A stretch of 48,620 bases of DNA from Rhodopirellula sp. SM50. GTDB taxonomy: Bacteria; Planctomycetota; Planctomycetia; Pirellulales; Pirellulaceae. The position numbers were made by a program, and so were the translations under genes. How positions within the stretch are numbered: the stretch's first letter is position 1; every line of letters starts with the position of its first letter. The notes under the pieces are model-generated. The model was not told where the DNA came from. It saw only the letters and a list, made by a program, of their open reading frames with translations, and did no database searches. The stretch spans positions 1 to 48,620 of the forward strand of contig NZ_NTFY01000012.1 in the NCBI RefSeq assembly GCF_002289565.1, written 5' to 3'. Below, piece after piece: positions 24,180-32,374 of this stretch.

Positions 24180-25685
24180 GTGACCACACCTGTTCCGTCT
24201 TATCTTCGACTTCACCTGGGCGACGACGCGCACGCAGCGACTCGCCACGGCCACTCTTCCAGCGACCAGTTTTGGAGCGCGTTTTCTGCCGCAACCGGAT
24301 GGCGGATCGATCACCGGCACAAGAGCGACGACGTCGAAGTGTTGCCGGCGGTGCAGATGGACGTGATGGCCGATGACCCGGCGCAGTCCCAGCCGCCGGT
24401 CGTCAAGGAGAACGCGACGGAACTGGCCAGCGTCGCCCGGGCGATGTCCCAGGAAATCGAGGAGCTCGAATCACTGGTCCGCCGCCAAGAGATCGAACTG
24501 GCCAGTCAGGCGACGGTCCAGTTCTCACCCAAACGCAGCGAGGCCGCATCGGAAGCCGTCCACCTGACGCTTCAGCGGGCGATCAAAGCCATGGGGTTTG
24601 ACGCCGCGGCGATCTACATGCTCGATGACGAGACCCAATACCTGAAGACCCGCGCGGTGGTCGGTTTGCCGTCGGAACGTTTGAGCAGCAAGCCGCGGAT
24701 GTTGCGTGGCAGCCGCGCCGATTTGGAAGCGATGGTCCAAGACGCGGTCTTGATGGAAGACCTCCATGGCATCGCCGCAGAAACGTGGACGCCGCCAGAA
24801 CCCTTCGGCGCGGCGGTGTGTACGGCGATCTACAAAGGTGACTTGCCGATCGGCACGCTCTGGTTGTTCGCCAACGAACCGCGCGAACTGGACGCGTCGT
24901 TTTCGGCGATCGCGCAGATGGCATCCTCGCAGATCACGCTTGAGCTCTCCTCGGCGGCAACGGTCCGCCGCGAAGAGCGAAACCGTCACGCGGTCGAAGC
25001 GATTGCCGACATCGCCGCCTGGCAGTATTCGTCCTTGCCGATCGGCAACGTGTTGGCACCGGGCTGGTTGGTCGACGGGATGATCGAATCGCCACACGAC
25101 TGGTCGACCGGTTGGCACGTGTGGGATGTCCTGCCCGATGGGTCGTTGATCTTGGCGATGGCCGAAGCGCTCGACCGTCGTGCCGGCGGTGCGATGATCG
25201 CCGCGACCGCGCGAGCGGCGCTGACGGCACACAGCGGCTATCAACACACGCCCCAACAAATGTTGGAACGTATCGGCGACACGCTGTGGGAAACCAATAC
25301 CGCCGATCAGTTGGTTTCGCTGTTGTACGCGCGGATCAATCCCGAGACCGGCGAAGGCGAAGTTGCGTCGGCCGGAGAGGTTTCGGGGCTGATCGCCGGC
25401 AAGTACGGGTATCGACCACTGACCCAGACCGGTGGACGCCCGCTGGCGGCCGCGATCGACGTCGAGTGTTTCGAGTCGACGTTTCATCTGGCCGAAGGCG
25501 AAACGCTGGTCACGTTCGGGCAAGGGTTGAAACTGGACGGCATCAGTCAAGAACTGGTGGGCTGTTGCATGCGATCGGCGATGCAAACCGATGAAAACCC
25601 GCTGGCGGTCCTACGTCGCGAGATGGCAGGTTTTCCCAACCGTCACGAGCGCGGACTTTTGTCGCTTTCACGGCGACGAGGCTGA
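24180..25685 (+). CDS. GAF domain plus SpoIIE/RsbU-like phosphatase domain lacking metal ligands (putative pseudophosphatase)
   Basis: A 501-residue cytosolic protein starting at GTG. Residues 75-115 form a short coiled coil; a GAF sensor domain follows (about 118-262, with FDAAAIYMLDDETQYLKTRAVVGLP and GDLPIGTLWLFANEP). The C-terminal part (about 280-490) aligns almost without gaps with PP2C/SpoIIE phosphatases such as RsbU, but key acidic residues are changed: the GGDWYD motif reads GWHVWD, the GDVSGHG motif reads AEALDRR, NAGH reads SAGE, and YTDGLTE reads FGQGLKL. Catalysis is therefore unlikely; a binding or regulatory role in partner-switching is inferred. Upstream 23781-24179 has no gene. 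Confidence 0.8.
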   Translation: MTTPVPSYLRLHLGDDAHAATRHGHSSSDQFWSAFSAATGWRIDHRHKSDDVEVLPAVQMDVMADDPAQSQPPVVKENATELASVARAMSQEIEELESLVRRQEIELASQATVQFSPKRSEAASEAVHLTLQRAIKAMGFDAAAIYMLDDETQYLKTRAVVGLPSERLSSKPRMLRGSRADLEAMVQDAVLMEDLHGIAAETWTPPEPFGAAVCTAIYKGDLPIGTLWLFANEPRELDASFSAIAQMASSQITLELSSAATVRREERNRHAVEAIADIAAWQYSSLPIGNVLAPGWLVDGMIESPHDWSTGWHVWDVLPDGSLILAMAEALDRRAGGAMIAATARAALTAHSGYQHTPQQMLERIGDTLWETNTADQLVSLLYARINPETGEGEVASAGEVSGLIAGKYGYRPLTQTGGRPLAAAIDVECFESTFHLAEGETLVTFGQGLKLDGISQELVGCCMRSAMQTDENPLAVLRREMAGFPNRHERGLLSLSRRRG

Positions 25686-25859
25686 TTTTTGCGGCGGCGG
25701 ACGACCATCGCCGGGATAAAATCGGTATGCTGTGAAAGCCGTGCCCGCCGGCGAGGGTATTCGCTGATAAGCACAATGCGATCCCTGGCATCGCCTCGCC
25801 GGCAAATCCACCGGGGTATCCAGGCCTCGTTCCCGTCCCGCACTCATTCTCTGTTTCCC

Positions 25860-26465
25860 ATGACGCCCAATCCCACGCTGCGGGAACTCGTTTCCCCGAT
25901 CGATCAGCGCTGGAGCCCTTACCGGTTCGAACCCCGCCCCGTCGAGCAACACAAACTGGCTCAGTGTTTCGAAGCCGCCGGCTGGGCCGCGAGCAGTTTT
26001 AACGAGCAACCCTGGCGCTGGATTGTCGCCGCACGCGAGGACAGCGAAGGGTTTGAAAAAATGCTCGGTTGCCTGATGGAAGCGAACCAATCGTGGGCGT
26101 CGGCCGCCGGCGTGTTGGTGTTGACGGCCTATCGAAAAACGTTCTCACGGAACGAAAACCCCAACCGCGTCGCCATGCACGACCTGGGACAGGCCGCCGC
26201 CCATCTGGCACTCCAAGCCGCCGCGATCGGATTGCAGGTCCATCAGATGGCCGGCGTCAACCTCAGCCAAATCCGTACCGAGTACCAGATTCCCGAAGAA
26301 TTCGAACCGGCCACCGCGATCGCAATCGGCTATCCCAAGACGTCCGAGCCGAGCGACGAAACCGAGCAGGAGTTGGCTAAACGCGAGGCCTCGGCTCGCA
26401 AACGCAATCCACTTTCCCAACATGTGTTCAGCGGATCATGGGGGAACTCTGTCGACTGGAAATGA
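25860..26465 (+). CDS. Nitroreductase-family flavoprotein
   Basis: A 201-residue protein from the ATG at 25860, the usual length for NADPH-dependent FMN nitroreductases. AASSFNEQPWRWIVA matches the FMN-binding SS.N.QPW motif, DLGQAAAHLALQAAAIGL is the dimer-interface helix with the conserved glycines, and ATAIAIGYP precedes the C-terminal tail. It transfers hydride from NAD(P)H via FMN to nitro, quinone or other acceptors; the physiological substrate is unknown. It has its own spacing of 175 bp on each side and is not clearly in an operon with its neighbours. Confidence 0.88.
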   Translation: MTPNPTLRELVSPIDQRWSPYRFEPRPVEQHKLAQCFEAAGWAASSFNEQPWRWIVAAREDSEGFEKMLGCLMEANQSWASAAGVLVLTAYRKTFSRNENPNRVAMHDLGQAAAHLALQAAAIGLQVHQMAGVNLSQIRTEYQIPEEFEPATAIAIGYPKTSEPSDETEQELAKREASARKRNPLSQHVFSGSWGNSVDWK

Positions 26466-26641
26466 TCGTGCACGCCCGCAACACGTCCGCATTGCGGTTC
26501 ACCCGAACTGCCGCCGGCGGGTCAGACGGCGGGGGGCGACTAGGTAGAGCGATCAAATCGAAATACAATAAGGGGTTGCCGCCGGCACGGGCCGCCGCGA
26601 ATCACCCCCGCATTTAAACGCCACAGCTGGAAAATCGATCG

Positions 26642-27970
26642 GTGTCGGAATCTTGGAACCCTGGAGTCGTCTGTGCCTCTCGCACCGACGTCGGCATGCG
26701 CCGAACCAACAACCAAGACTCGCATTCCGTCATCCCCGCACAGTCGCGTGAACGATTTGAAAGCCGCGGGCATCTGTTTATCGTGGCCGACGGGATGGGT
26801 GCCCACGCGGCCGGCGAGTTGGCCAGCAGCATGGCGGCCGAACTGATCGCGATGAACTACTTTCGCACCGCGGTGGCTGACGCAAAAGATTCGTTGCATG
26901 TCGCAGTCAGCGAGGCCAACGCGGAAATCTATCAACGCGGACAACAGAACCCCGAATTCCACAACATGGGGACGACCGCCAGCACGTTGGCCCTGTTGCC
27001 GATCGGTGGCGTCATCGCCCATGTCGGCGACTCACGCGTGTACCGATTGCGACGCGGTGTGTTTGAACAAATGACCTTTGATCACTCGTTGGTCTGGGAA
27101 GTCCAGGCGAGCGGACAGGTGCATCCCGACAGTGCCCTCGGCCAAGCGTTACCCAAGAACGTGATCACGCGTTCGCTGGGACCAAACTCGGATGTGCAGA
27201 TCGACGTCGAAGGTCCCTTTGAATTGGAGCTGGGCGACAAATTTTTGCTCTGCAGCGATGGCTTGTCCGGACAAGTCGATGACGTCGAGATCGCGACGTT
27301 GCTGGATTGTTTGCCGGAAGAGCTGGCGGTCGAAGTGTTGGTCGATTTGGCCAACCTGCGAGGCGGCCCGGACAACACGACCATCGTCGTCGCGACGGTC
27401 ACCGAAGGCCCGCTGCTCGACGACAAACAACCGCTGCCCAAAATGCCATCCGAAGACGCCTCGATGAAGCGGGGAATGGTGATTTCGCTCGTCATCGCGA
27501 TCTTGCTGGCGATCCTTTCGGTCGTCTTCCTGTTTCTGCGTTTGAACGACGGAGCGATGATCGCGACGCTGTTTGGTGCCCTGGTTTCCGGGGTGATTGC
27601 CGCCACCTTCTATTCCAACCTGAAAAAACAGACGCGACGACGCAATGCTGCCGGAAACGGCAAACGAGGCGGCATCCCGAAAGCTTATGGCGGGAACGCA
27701 CCCTATCGACGTTATGTTTCCAAGCCCGATCAGACCTTGTTTGATCGGCTCGGCAAAACCGTCGACGAACTGCGCGAAGCGGCCAAGCTCAAGAACTGGA
27801 TGATGGACTGGTCACAGATCGATCAGTTTCAACAAGACGGCATGGCGGCGATGAACCGCGGTGACGGAAAAACGGCGATCCATCTGCAAGCCAAAGCGAT
27901 CGTCGAAACGATGCATCAACTCCGCGAACAACACAATCGCTCCGCCGACGAAACCGCCATCGACCACTGA
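26642..27970 (+). CDS. Membrane-anchored PP2C-family Ser/Thr protein phosphatase
   Basis: A 442-residue protein with a GTG start. The N-terminal 250 residues form a complete PP2C domain: RTNNQDSH, VADGMGAHAAGE, GTTASTLALL, AHVGDSRVYRLR, LLCSDGLSGQVDD and GGPDNTTIV provide all metal-binding aspartates. Two transmembrane helices follow (about 279-300 VISLVIAILLAILSVVFLFL, and about 305-325 ATLFGALVSGVIAATF). The cytosolic tail of about 110 residues contains a basic segment and two helices. Such enzymes dephosphorylate Ser/Thr kinase substrates; no kinase is adjacent. In contrast to the SpoIIE-like neighbour 1 kb upstream, this phosphatase appears active. Confidence 0.93.
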   Translation: MSESWNPGVVCASRTDVGMRRTNNQDSHSVIPAQSRERFESRGHLFIVADGMGAHAAGELASSMAAELIAMNYFRTAVADAKDSLHVAVSEANAEIYQRGQQNPEFHNMGTTASTLALLPIGGVIAHVGDSRVYRLRRGVFEQMTFDHSLVWEVQASGQVHPDSALGQALPKNVITRSLGPNSDVQIDVEGPFELELGDKFLLCSDGLSGQVDDVEIATLLDCLPEELAVEVLVDLANLRGGPDNTTIVVATVTEGPLLDDKQPLPKMPSEDASMKRGMVISLVIAILLAILSVVFLFLRLNDGAMIATLFGALVSGVIAATFYSNLKKQTRRRNAAGNGKRGGIPKAYGGNAPYRRYVSKPDQTLFDRLGKTVDELREAAKLKNWMMDWSQIDQFQQDGMAAMNRGDGKTAIHLQAKAIVETMHQLREQHNRSADETAIDH

Positions 27971-27976
27971 GGAAAT

Positions 27977-28063
27977 AAGTGGCGTAAGCTTCCAGCTTGC
28001 GACCCCCGAAAGCTTCAGCTTGCGACCAGTGGCCAAAGCTTCCAGCTTGCGACCCCACAAGCC
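27977..28063. repeat. Dispersed repeat, family B (copies in tandem)
   Basis: The unit agtggcgtaagcttccagct is followed by a variant (agtggccaaagcttccagct), each with the internal palindrome centred on agctt. It begins 7 bp after the PP2C stop codon. Confidence 0.9.
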
Positions 28064-28089
28064 TTGGGACGTCAATTCTTTTACTGCAG

Positions 28090-28180
28090 GATTTGGCAAC
28101 CGATTTAGATTCTCTCCCTCTGGGAGAGACGGCGTTTGCGCAGCAAGCAAACGCCAGAGAGGGCCGGCGCTGCAAAAGGC
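28090..28180. repeat. Dispersed repeat, family F (copy 2)
   Basis: It is nearly identical to 8776-8875, including tttagattctctccctctgg and the ggcgtttgc/gcaaacgcc stem. Both copies lie within a few hundred bases downstream of a plus-strand gene. Confidence 0.92.
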
Positions 28181-28243
28181 CTAGCGACTTCCGCGACGAT
28201 CGATGTGGGCAGCAAAACCGATCACCAGCCCCCTCATCCCCAG

Positions 28244-28299
28244 CCCTTCTCCCCCACAAATCGACAAGCGAGCTTGTTACGATTTGTGGGGGAGAAGGG
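28244..28299. repeat. Perfect 20-bp inverted repeat, family G
   Basis: The arms cccttctcccccacaaatcg (28244-28263) and cgatttgtgggggagaaggg (28280-28299) are perfect inverted copies. The loop holds a smaller stem (acaag/cttgt), so the whole element can form one cruciform-like hairpin. It is 126 bp upstream of the histidine kinase start, so it might attenuate or regulate that gene, or it may simply be another dispersed repeat. Confidence 0.92.
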
Positions 28300-28424
28300 A
28301 GCCATGAATCATGCAGTAATAAAACCGACGTCCCTCTGGCTTGCCCCCCGTATCGCAAGCCCCTAGCCTCCCACCGATTCCTTCACCCATTCCCCATCCC
28401 CCGCGACGCGCCGTTCCACCTCCC

Positions 28425-29879
28425 GTGAACCAGTCCACCTCCCGACTCGCCATCCCGCTCATTCCCGCCGCGCGACTCGGCTCCTCCGCGTGGCTACTGC
28501 ACCTGCGATCCTTTGCCGTCGCCGGCCAATTGGTCACGATCCTGTTTGCCGGCTGGGGCATCGGCGTCCAACTGCCCTACGTTCCCTTGTTAGCGCTGGT
28601 CGGTTTGACGGCGGTCACCAACGTGATCTACGGCATTTGGCTGCGCCGCTACGACGGCCCGCAAAACCATGCTCGGGGTTTGGCCAACCAAGACGTGGCC
28701 GACCCACGACGCCGCGATGAATCGCCGGCTGCTGCGTCCCGCTCCGCTACACGTTGGGGTTCCGATCACGAGCTTGCGGCGTTGGAGCAGGACGGGTCTC
28801 CACGGGTGCAGAAGGTCGCATTGGGATTGATGTTGCTGGACCTCGCGACGCTGACCGCGATGTTGTACTTCAGCGGCGGCGCGGCGAACCCCTTCAGTTT
28901 TTTCTACTTCGTCAACTTGGCGGTCGGCGGCGTGATGATCTGGCCCAAGGCGGCTTGGTCGTTGACCGTTGTCGCGACGATCGGCTACGCATTGATTCTG
29001 CGATACAGCATTCCGGTCAAGGAACTGGGGATGGAAACCGTCTCGGACGGATTTGATCTTCGAACACTCGGGTTGATGTTGGCGTTCACGACCTGTGCCT
29101 CGGTCGTCACGTACTTTGTGACGCGTACGAGTGGATTGTTGCGGGCGCGAGAAAAACAGCTGCGGGAAAACCAATTGGCTCAGGCCGCCGACCGCAAACT
29201 GGAATCGTTGACGACGCTCGCCGCCGGGGCGGCCCACGAGTTGGCGACGCCGCTCTCGACGATCGATGTCGTGGCGCGTGAACTGACGCGGCACCTCGAA
29301 GGCGTGGAGAAACCGGCGACCGTCGACGAGGACCTGAAGCTGATTGACCATCAACTCGATCTGTGTCGCCATATCTTGCAACGGATGCGGGGTGCCGCCG
29401 GAGACTCGATGGCCCAGGAATGGTTTCGGACCACCGTCGGTGAGTTGATCGATGCGACGCTGGAGGGCGTCCGTGATCCCCACCGCGTCGACGTGGTCGA
29501 TGGCACCGAAGACGTCGAAAACAAAACGCTTTGGATGCCCGAAGAAGCGGTCGCTCAAGCGATTCGTAATCTGATCCACAACGGGCTCGATGCGAGCGGA
29601 GTCGACGGGCGGGTGCGAGTCGAATCGAGGCTCGATCAACGCAACGTGGAATTCATCGTGACCGATCAGGGGCAAGGGATGAGCGACGAAATCCTGGGCC
29701 GCGTCGGCGACCCCTTTTTCACCACCAAAGAACCGGGCCGAGGCATCGGGTTGGGGCTCTACCTGACCCGCAACGTCGTCTCCCAGCTAGGCGGCTCACT
29801 CAATTTCCGTTCCGCCCCCGGCCAAGGCACCTCCGCCGTCGTCACCCTGCCGATCGCCAAACCCGAAAACGTGCCGTAG
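28425..29879 (+). CDS. RegB/PrrB-type redox-sensing histidine kinase
   Basis: A 484-residue membrane kinase from the GTG at 28425; a TTG 84 bp upstream is a less likely start. Six hydrophobic segments occupy about 15-240. The segment SGGAANPFSFFYFVNLAVGG carries the GGxxNPF heptapeptide (151-157) that binds ubiquinone in RegB. The H-box is AAGAAHELATPLSTI with phospho-acceptor His271, also of the RegB type. A cysteine in LDLCRHILQRM lies where RegB has its redox-active Cys. The ATPase part has N-box (RNLIHNGLDAS), VTDQGQGM, DPFFTTKEPGRGIGLGLYL. No RegA-type response regulator is adjacent. Known RegB proteins sense the quinone-pool redox state; the same role here is inferred. Confidence 0.9.
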   Translation: MNQSTSRLAIPLIPAARLGSSAWLLHLRSFAVAGQLVTILFAGWGIGVQLPYVPLLALVGLTAVTNVIYGIWLRRYDGPQNHARGLANQDVADPRRRDESPAAASRSATRWGSDHELAALEQDGSPRVQKVALGLMLLDLATLTAMLYFSGGAANPFSFFYFVNLAVGGVMIWPKAAWSLTVVATIGYALILRYSIPVKELGMETVSDGFDLRTLGLMLAFTTCASVVTYFVTRTSGLLRAREKQLRENQLAQAADRKLESLTTLAAGAAHELATPLSTIDVVARELTRHLEGVEKPATVDEDLKLIDHQLDLCRHILQRMRGAAGDSMAQEWFRTTVGELIDATLEGVRDPHRVDVVDGTEDVENKTLWMPEEAVAQAIRNLIHNGLDASGVDGRVRVESRLDQRNVEFIVTDQGQGMSDEILGRVGDPFFTTKEPGRGIGLGLYLTRNVVSQLGGSLNFRSAPGQGTSAVVTLPIAKPENVP

Positions 29880-30016
29880 TGGGATAGGCTTCCAGCCTGT
29901 CAACGCGGGATAGGCTTCCAGCCTGTCAACGTGGGATAGGCTTCCAGCCTGTCAACGTGGGATAGGCTTCCAGCCTGTCAAATTCCGCTGCATGACAGGC
30001 TGGAAGCCTATCCCAC
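29880..30016. repeat. Tandem repeat, family D: four 26-bp units plus one inverted unit
   Basis: Units gggataggcttccagcctgt start at 29881, 29907, 29933 and 29959; an inverted unit (acaggctggaagcctatccc) lies at 29994-30013. The array fills the whole gap between the converging kinase and hemL genes and begins directly after the kinase stop codon. The inverted unit lets the RNA fold into a strong hairpin in either direction, which could end transcription of both genes. Confidence 0.95.
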
Positions 30017-30025
30017 ATTTGGCCC

Positions 30026-31327
30026 CTACAACCCCGCCAACACCTGATCGACCGCGTCGATCGTTTCGTCGATCAGGGCTTCGGTGTGTTGGTTGCTGAA
30101 GAACAACGCTTCGAATTGGCTGCACGGCATATAGACGCCTTTTTCGATCAACCCCCAAAAGTATCGACCGAATGCGTCTCGGTCACTGCGATCGGCTTCA
30201 GGCCAATTCGTCACCGGACGGGCGTTGAAGAACAGCGTCAACATGCTGCCGACGTGTTGGACTTGGTGGGGGATGCCGTGTTTGGTTGCTGCGGCATGGA
30301 CGCCACCGGCCAAGCGATCGCCCATCGCGTCGAGCTGTTCGTAGGGCGGGTTCTCGACCAGTTGCTGCAGCGTGGCGCTGCCCGCGGCGACGGCCACCGG
30401 GTTTCCGCTCAGCGTCCCCGCCTGAAAGACTTTGCCCGCCGGCAACACGTTGTCCATGATGTCCGCCCGACCGCCGTAGGCCCCCAACGGCATGCCGCCG
30501 CCGACCACCTTGCCTAACGTCGTCATGTCCGGCACGACGCCGAACCGCTCTTGGGCGCCTCCATAGGCCAAGCGAAAACCGGTCATCACTTCATCGAAGA
30601 TTAGAATCGATTGATCCGAGAGCGTCTCGGCGCGGAGCGTTTCCAGAAACTCCATCGTCGGCGGGACGCACCCCATGTTGCCGACGACCGGTTCCAAAAT
30701 CACCGCCGCGATCTCACCGGGGTGCGCTGCGAACGCATTCTTGACCGCATCACAATCGTTGTACTGCAGGACGATGGTGTCTTGGCCGGCTCCCGGCGTG
30801 ACGCCTGGTGAGTCAGGCACGCCGAGCGTTGCCGCGGCGCTGCCCGCGGCGACCAGCAGACTGTCGACGTGACCGTGGTAGTTGCCAGAAAACTTGATCA
30901 CCTTGTGTCGGCCCGTGGCGCCGCGTGCCACCCGGATCGCGCTCATCGTCGCTTCGGTTCCGCTGTTGACCAGGCGGACCTTGTCGATGCTCGGCACCGC
31001 GTCGATGATCTGCTGAGCCAGACGCGACTCGGCTTCCGTCGGCGCGCCGTAGCTGGTGCCCTTGGCGATCGCTTTCTCAATCGCCTCGATGACCGGAGGC
31101 GATCGATGGCCCAAGATCATCGGGCCCCAGGATCCGATGTAATCGATGTAGCGATTCCCGTCGATGTCGAACAAGTACGGCCCGTCGGCATGATCGATGA
31201 ACAGCGGCGTCCCACCGACGGCGCCGAACGCACGCGCGGGGCTGTTCACGCCACCGGGCATGAGTTTGCAAGCTTGTTCGAACGCGGCGACGCTTTTCGG
31301 CCCTGCGGAGTGACGGGTTTGAGTCAT
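30026..31327 (-). CDS. hemL: Glutamate-1-semialdehyde 2,1-aminomutase
   Basis: A 433-residue PLP enzyme that converts glutamate-1-semialdehyde to 5-aminolevulinate, the second step of the C5 route to tetrapyrroles. Family hallmarks: AFEQACKLMPGGVNSPARAF at the N-terminus, YIDYIGSWGPMILGH, VNSGTEATMSAIRVARG, FSGNYHGHVDSLLV, ILIFDEVMTGFRL and the PLP lysine in TLGKVVGGGMPLGAYGG. Start ATG at 31327, since the upstream in-frame extension is translated from family-C repeats. Length is normal. It is convergent with the kinase gene. The enzyme is cytosolic and normally homodimeric. Confidence 0.97.
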   Translation of the reverse strand: MTQTRHSAGPKSVAAFEQACKLMPGGVNSPARAFGAVGGTPLFIDHADGPYLFDIDGNRYIDYIGSWGPMILGHRSPPVIEAIEKAIAKGTSYGAPTEAESRLAQQIIDAVPSIDKVRLVNSGTEATMSAIRVARGATGRHKVIKFSGNYHGHVDSLLVAAGSAAATLGVPDSPGVTPGAGQDTIVLQYNDCDAVKNAFAAHPGEIAAVILEPVVGNMGCVPPTMEFLETLRAETLSDQSILIFDEVMTGFRLAYGGAQERFGVVPDMTTLGKVVGGGMPLGAYGGRADIMDNVLPAGKVFQAGTLSGNPVAVAAGSATLQQLVENPPYEQLDAMGDRLAGGVHAAATKHGIPHQVQHVGSMLTLFFNARPVTNWPEADRSDRDAFGRYFWGLIEKGVYMPCSQFEALFFSNQHTEALIDETIDAVDQVLAGL

Positions 31328-31429
31328 GGTTGGAAATGGTCCTGATTCGGGGAAAGTGACCACGTCATTGTCAGCCAATCCGGGATCGAACGAAACCCGT
31401 CCAAACGCCGCACCCCAATTGCCACCATC

Positions 31430-31655
31430 CCAGCACGTGGCGTTAGCCAGTGGCGCGTGTCGCCTGCGATTTCCCCCCACGCGCCGCTCGCTGACGCATC
31501 CCGCTGGAATCACGCCCACCCACACCCAAGCACGTGCCGTTAGCCAGTGGCGCGTGTCGCCTGCGATTTCCCCCCACGCGCCGCTCGCTGACGCATCCCG
31601 CTGGAATCACACCACCACCTACACCCCAGCACGTGGCGTCAGCCAGTGGCGCGAG
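31430..31655. repeat. REP-like array, family C, three units around the RAYT gene end
   Basis: Units start near 31431, 31528 and 31627 (cagcacgtggcgt, spacing 97-99 bp) and correspond to those at 12859-13139. Each has the left arm ending gccagtggcgcgtgtcgc and the inverted right arm gccgctcgctgacgcatccc. The last unit overlaps the 3' end of the transposase gene, so its stop codon lies in repeat DNA. This array separates hemL from the RAYT gene. Confidence 0.93.
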
Positions 31656-32244
31656 TCGCAACCCGCCCACCCCAAACGCACGCCCTCTCTCTCAAATAGT
31701 CCACTCCTGGCTTCTGACGATTCGCCTTCGAACCGCCACAATCTTGCGCGTCACCGGCATAAACAATCGCCGCTTCCAGATCGGCTTGGGTAAAGAGAGG
31801 TCTCGCATAGCCGCCCTCGGCCCACCAATGATCTCGCACACGATCAAACCAGAGTTGTTCGGAATACAGATGCTTCAGCAGCACATCCTGACGTTCTTTT
31901 AAGCGACGCGTGCACCAAGCCTTCATGGAATCACGCACCTGACATCCCGAAGTCCCTGCGGCCGAGACAACGAGATGGACATGATTTGTCCGGGCGTTCG
32001 CGATGTGACACTCCCAACCGCGGTGTCGACAGACTTCGTCGATCGTTCGATTGACGAGCCCACGTTCGTAGACGGTCAGAACGAGCGGCGACTCCTTCAT
32101 TTCGACACGGCACCAACGCTCCAGCAATGGGTTGGCAGGTTGCTTGCCGGCGTCGAAGCGTGTCCATCCACGCTGATCGCCTGGCAACCAAGTTCCATAG
32201 GTTGTCCAAATGATTGAGAATCCGAGCGGATCGGAGTGGGCCAT
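31639..32244 (-). CDS. REP-associated tyrosine transposase (RAYT, Y1/IS200-like)
   Basis: About 201 residues from the ATG at 32244. The N-terminus WTTYGTWLPGDQRGW is characteristic of this group. The HUH metal motif is NHVHLVV (in ANARTNHVHLVVSAAG). Candidate catalytic tyrosines are in the C-terminal helices (GGYARPLF, AIVYAGDAQD), but I cannot tell which is the nucleophile. RAYT proteins process REP palindromes as single strands and are usually single-copy and non-mobile as units. The gene is flanked by family-C palindromes on both sides (31430-31655 and 32320-32358), and its last residues (TRATG) are encoded by a repeat, as expected for a repeat-generating enzyme and its targets. Confidence 0.88.
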   Translation of the reverse strand: MAHSDPLGFSIIWTTYGTWLPGDQRGWTRFDAGKQPANPLLERWCRVEMKESPLVLTVYERGLVNRTIDEVCRHRGWECHIANARTNHVHLVVSAAGTSGCQVRDSMKAWCTRRLKERQDVLLKHLYSEQLWFDRVRDHWWAEGGYARPLFTQADLEAAIVYAGDAQDCGGSKANRQKPGVDYLRERACVWGGRVATRATG

Positions 32245-32319
32245 GGTTCCGTAAGGGATTCCGAGTCCAATACCAGCATCTAACATCAGCCAGTCACACG
32301 CCGTCAGATACGATAACGC

Positions 32320-32358
32320 ATCCACGCGCCGCTCGCTCACGCGTCCCGCTGGAATCAC
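32320..32358. repeat. REP-like half unit, family C
   Basis: A single right arm (cgcgccgctcgctcacgcgt, then cccgctggaatcac) lies about 80 bp upstream of the RAYT start. With the array at 31430-31655 it brackets the transposase gene. Confidence 0.9.
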
Positions 32359-32374
32359 CCTGCGCGCCGCCCGG

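Noticed and set aside
24525..25586. A 353-codon open frame on the minus strand
   Set aside because: It is antisense to the GAF/SpoIIE-like gene, whose protein aligns with known folds; the minus-strand translation is Arg/Gln/His-rich and matches nothing.
28590..29675. A 361-codon open frame on the minus strand
   Set aside because: It is antisense to the RegB-type kinase, which has all kinase motifs.
29880..30016. Possible CRISPR array
   Set aside because: The units are directly adjacent, 26 bp each, with no unique spacers, and one unit is inverted; no cas genes are present.
30026..31525. A longer hemL protein starting at 31525
   Set aside because: The extra 66 residues are encoded by family-C repeat DNA and do not match the family; the ATG at 31327 gives a normal N-terminus.
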